Assembly: GCF_036182465.1 (NCBI RefSeq)
Contig: NZ_CP108081.1
Location: 4,526,001-4,590,000 of the forward strand
Length of the DNA stretch: 64,000 bases
Reading direction: 5' to 3'
Origin: Streptomyces sp. NBC_00258
GTDB lineage: Bacteria; Actinomycetota; Actinomycetes; Streptomycetales; Streptomycetaceae
The number at the start of each line of letters is the position of its first letter. Position 1 is the first letter of the stretch. The notes below the pieces were generated by a model. The model saw nothing but the letters and a program-made list of their open reading frames with translations. It had not been told where the DNA came from and did not search any database. Positions 62,880-64,000 of this stretch are shown here, piece after piece. Made by a program: the position numbers and the translations under genes.

Positions 62880-64000
62880 ACGACGGCGTGAACGGCGTGG
62901 CACTCGCCGTCTTCATCTTCTTCTTCGTGGCCGTCACGGCCATGGGCTTCCTGGCCGCGCGCTGGCGCAGGGCCGAGACCGAGAGCCTCGACGAATGGGG
63001 CCTGGGCGGACGGTCGTTCGGCACCTGGGTCACCTGGTTCCTGCTCGGCGGCGACCTCTACACGGCGTACACGTTCGTGGCGGTCCCGGCGGCGATCTAC
63101 GCGGCGGGCGCGGCCGGCTTCTTCGCCGTGCCGTACACGATCCTCGTCTACCCGCTGATCTTCACGTTCCTGCCCCGCCTGTGGTCGGTCTCGCACAAGC
63201 ACGGGTACGTGACGACGTCGGACTTCGTGCGCGGACGCTTCGGCTCGAAGGGCCTGTCGCTGGCCGTCGCGGTGACGGGCATCCTCGCGACGATGCCGTA
63301 CATCGCGCTCCAACTGGTCGGTATCCAGGCCGTCCTGGACGTGATGGGCGTCGGCGGCGGCGAGGACACCAACTGGTTCGTCAAGGACCTGCCACTGCTC
63401 ATCGCCTTCGGTGTGCTGGCCGCGTACACGTACTCGTCCGGTCTGCGCGCGCCCGCCCTGATCGCGTTCGTGAAGGACACGCTGATCTACATCGTCATCG
63501 CGGTGGCGATCATCTACATCCCGATCAAGCTGGGCGGCTTCGACGAGATCTTCGCCAAGGCGGGCGAGGCGTACAGCCAGACCAACCCGGCGACGGGCGC
63601 GCCGCGTGGTGCGCTGGCACCGGGCGAGGCGGGCCAATGGACTTACGCCACGCTGGCGTTGGGCTCCGCCCTGGCCCTGTTCATGTACCCGCACTCGATC
63701 ACGGCCACGCTGTCGTCCCGCAGCCGTGAGGTGATCCGGCGCAACACCACGATCCTGCCGCTGTACTCGCTGATGCTGGGCCTGCTCGCGCTGCTCGGGT
63801 TCATGGCGATCGCGGCCGGAGTCAAGGTCAGCAACGGGCAGTTGGCGATCCCGCAGCTCTTCGAGGACATGTTCCCGGCGTGGTTCGCGGGGGTGGCCTT
63901 CGCGGCGATCGGGATCGGTGCGCTCGTGCCCGCGGCGATCATGTCCATCGCGGCGGCGAACCTCTTCACCCGCAACATCTACAAGGACTTCATCCGGCCC
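62876..64000 (+). CDS. mctP: Sodium:solute symporter, monocarboxylate type, cut by window end
   Basis: First 375 codons of an SSS-family transporter. The ATG (62876) overlaps the DUF3311 stop. ALAVFIFFFVAVTAMGFLAA is the first helix; WGLGGRSFGTWVTWFLLGGD, TYSSGLRAPALIAFVKDTLI and FMYPHSITATLSSRSREVIR are typical of monocarboxylate permeases (MctP) that take up pyruvate, lactate or acetate with Na+. The frame is open to the last base, so the gene continues outside. With CstA it makes a second route for pyruvate-like acids. Confidence 0.9.
   Translation, partial: MNDGVNGVALAVFIFFFVAVTAMGFLAARWRRAETESLDEWGLGGRSFGTWVTWFLLGGDLYTAYTFVAVPAAIYAAGAAGFFAVPYTILVYPLIFTFLPRLWSVSHKHGYVTTSDFVRGRFGSKGLSLAVAVTGILATMPYIALQLVGIQAVLDVMGVGGGEDTNWFVKDLPLLIAFGVLAAYTYSSGLRAPALIAFVKDTLIYIVIAVAIIYIPIKLGGFDEIFAKAGEAYSQTNPATGAPRGALAPGEAGQWTYATLALGSALALFMYPHSITATLSSRSREVIRRNTTILPLYSLMLGLLALLGFMAIAAGVKVSNGQLAIPQLFEDMFPAWFAGVAFAAIGIGALVPAAIMSIAAANLFTRNIYKDFIRP

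Overview
The window is chromosomal DNA of a Streptomyces species. The G+C is very high with strong third-position bias. Gene content and order match the S. coelicolor stretch from the KGD gene (SCO5281) down to dasR (SCO5231): malic enzyme, sodX/sodN, sigH with its anti-sigma gene, wblE, nagB and dasABC/dasR. No CRISPR array, insertion sequence, rRNA or tRNA was seen.

Region by region. 1-6.3 kb: an OmpR-type two-component pair followed by the E1/E2-type 2-oxoglutarate decarboxylase gene kgd, closed by a strong terminator. 6.3-17.9 kb: seven genes on the minus strand with repeated ATGA overlaps. They form a composite signalling or conflict locus: Trypco1 protein, trypsin-VMAP protein, MoxR ATPase, SAV_2336-type vWA/helical-repeat protein, a small FxsA-like peptide, an HExxH peptide hydroxylase homologue and an FxsT-like NB-ARC/TPR protein. 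18-25 kb: DUF4097/PadR pair, Clp-N/HTH pair, a medium-chain oxidoreductase and malic enzyme. 25-29 kb: an amino-acid ABC importer. 29-36 kb: methyltransferase, CGNR regulator, nickel superoxide dismutase with its maturation protease, ECF42 sigma factor with DGPF partner, and small regulators. 36-40 kb: a long gene-poor spacer, then a polyprenyl synthase next to a family 2B encapsulin shell gene with a built-in cyclic-nucleotide domain. 40-50 kb: amidase, PLP enzyme, antiporter, anti-sigma/SigH stress module, lipid kinase, WblE and a PdtaS-like kinase. 50-60 kb: TetR/SDR pair and the chitin/GlcNAc module (SIS protein, nagB, dasD, dasCBA, dasR) with five DasR-type operators. 60-64 kb: cstA with its small partner, and a DUF3311/mctP-like symporter operon cut by the window end.

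How it fits together: much of the window is carbon sensing and uptake (DasR regulon, CstA, monocarboxylate symporter, KGD, malic enzyme) mixed with stress and developmental control (SigH, WblE, ECF42, SodN). The two least ordinary systems are the encapsulin-terpenoid pair at 36.9-39.5 kb and the minus-strand locus at 6.3-17.9 kb. In the latter, a candidate ribosomal peptide overlaps a hydroxylase gene and no radical SAM enzyme is nearby. Dispersed GCGCAGTTCCCCGCGCCCCT-type palindromes decorate several intergenic ends.
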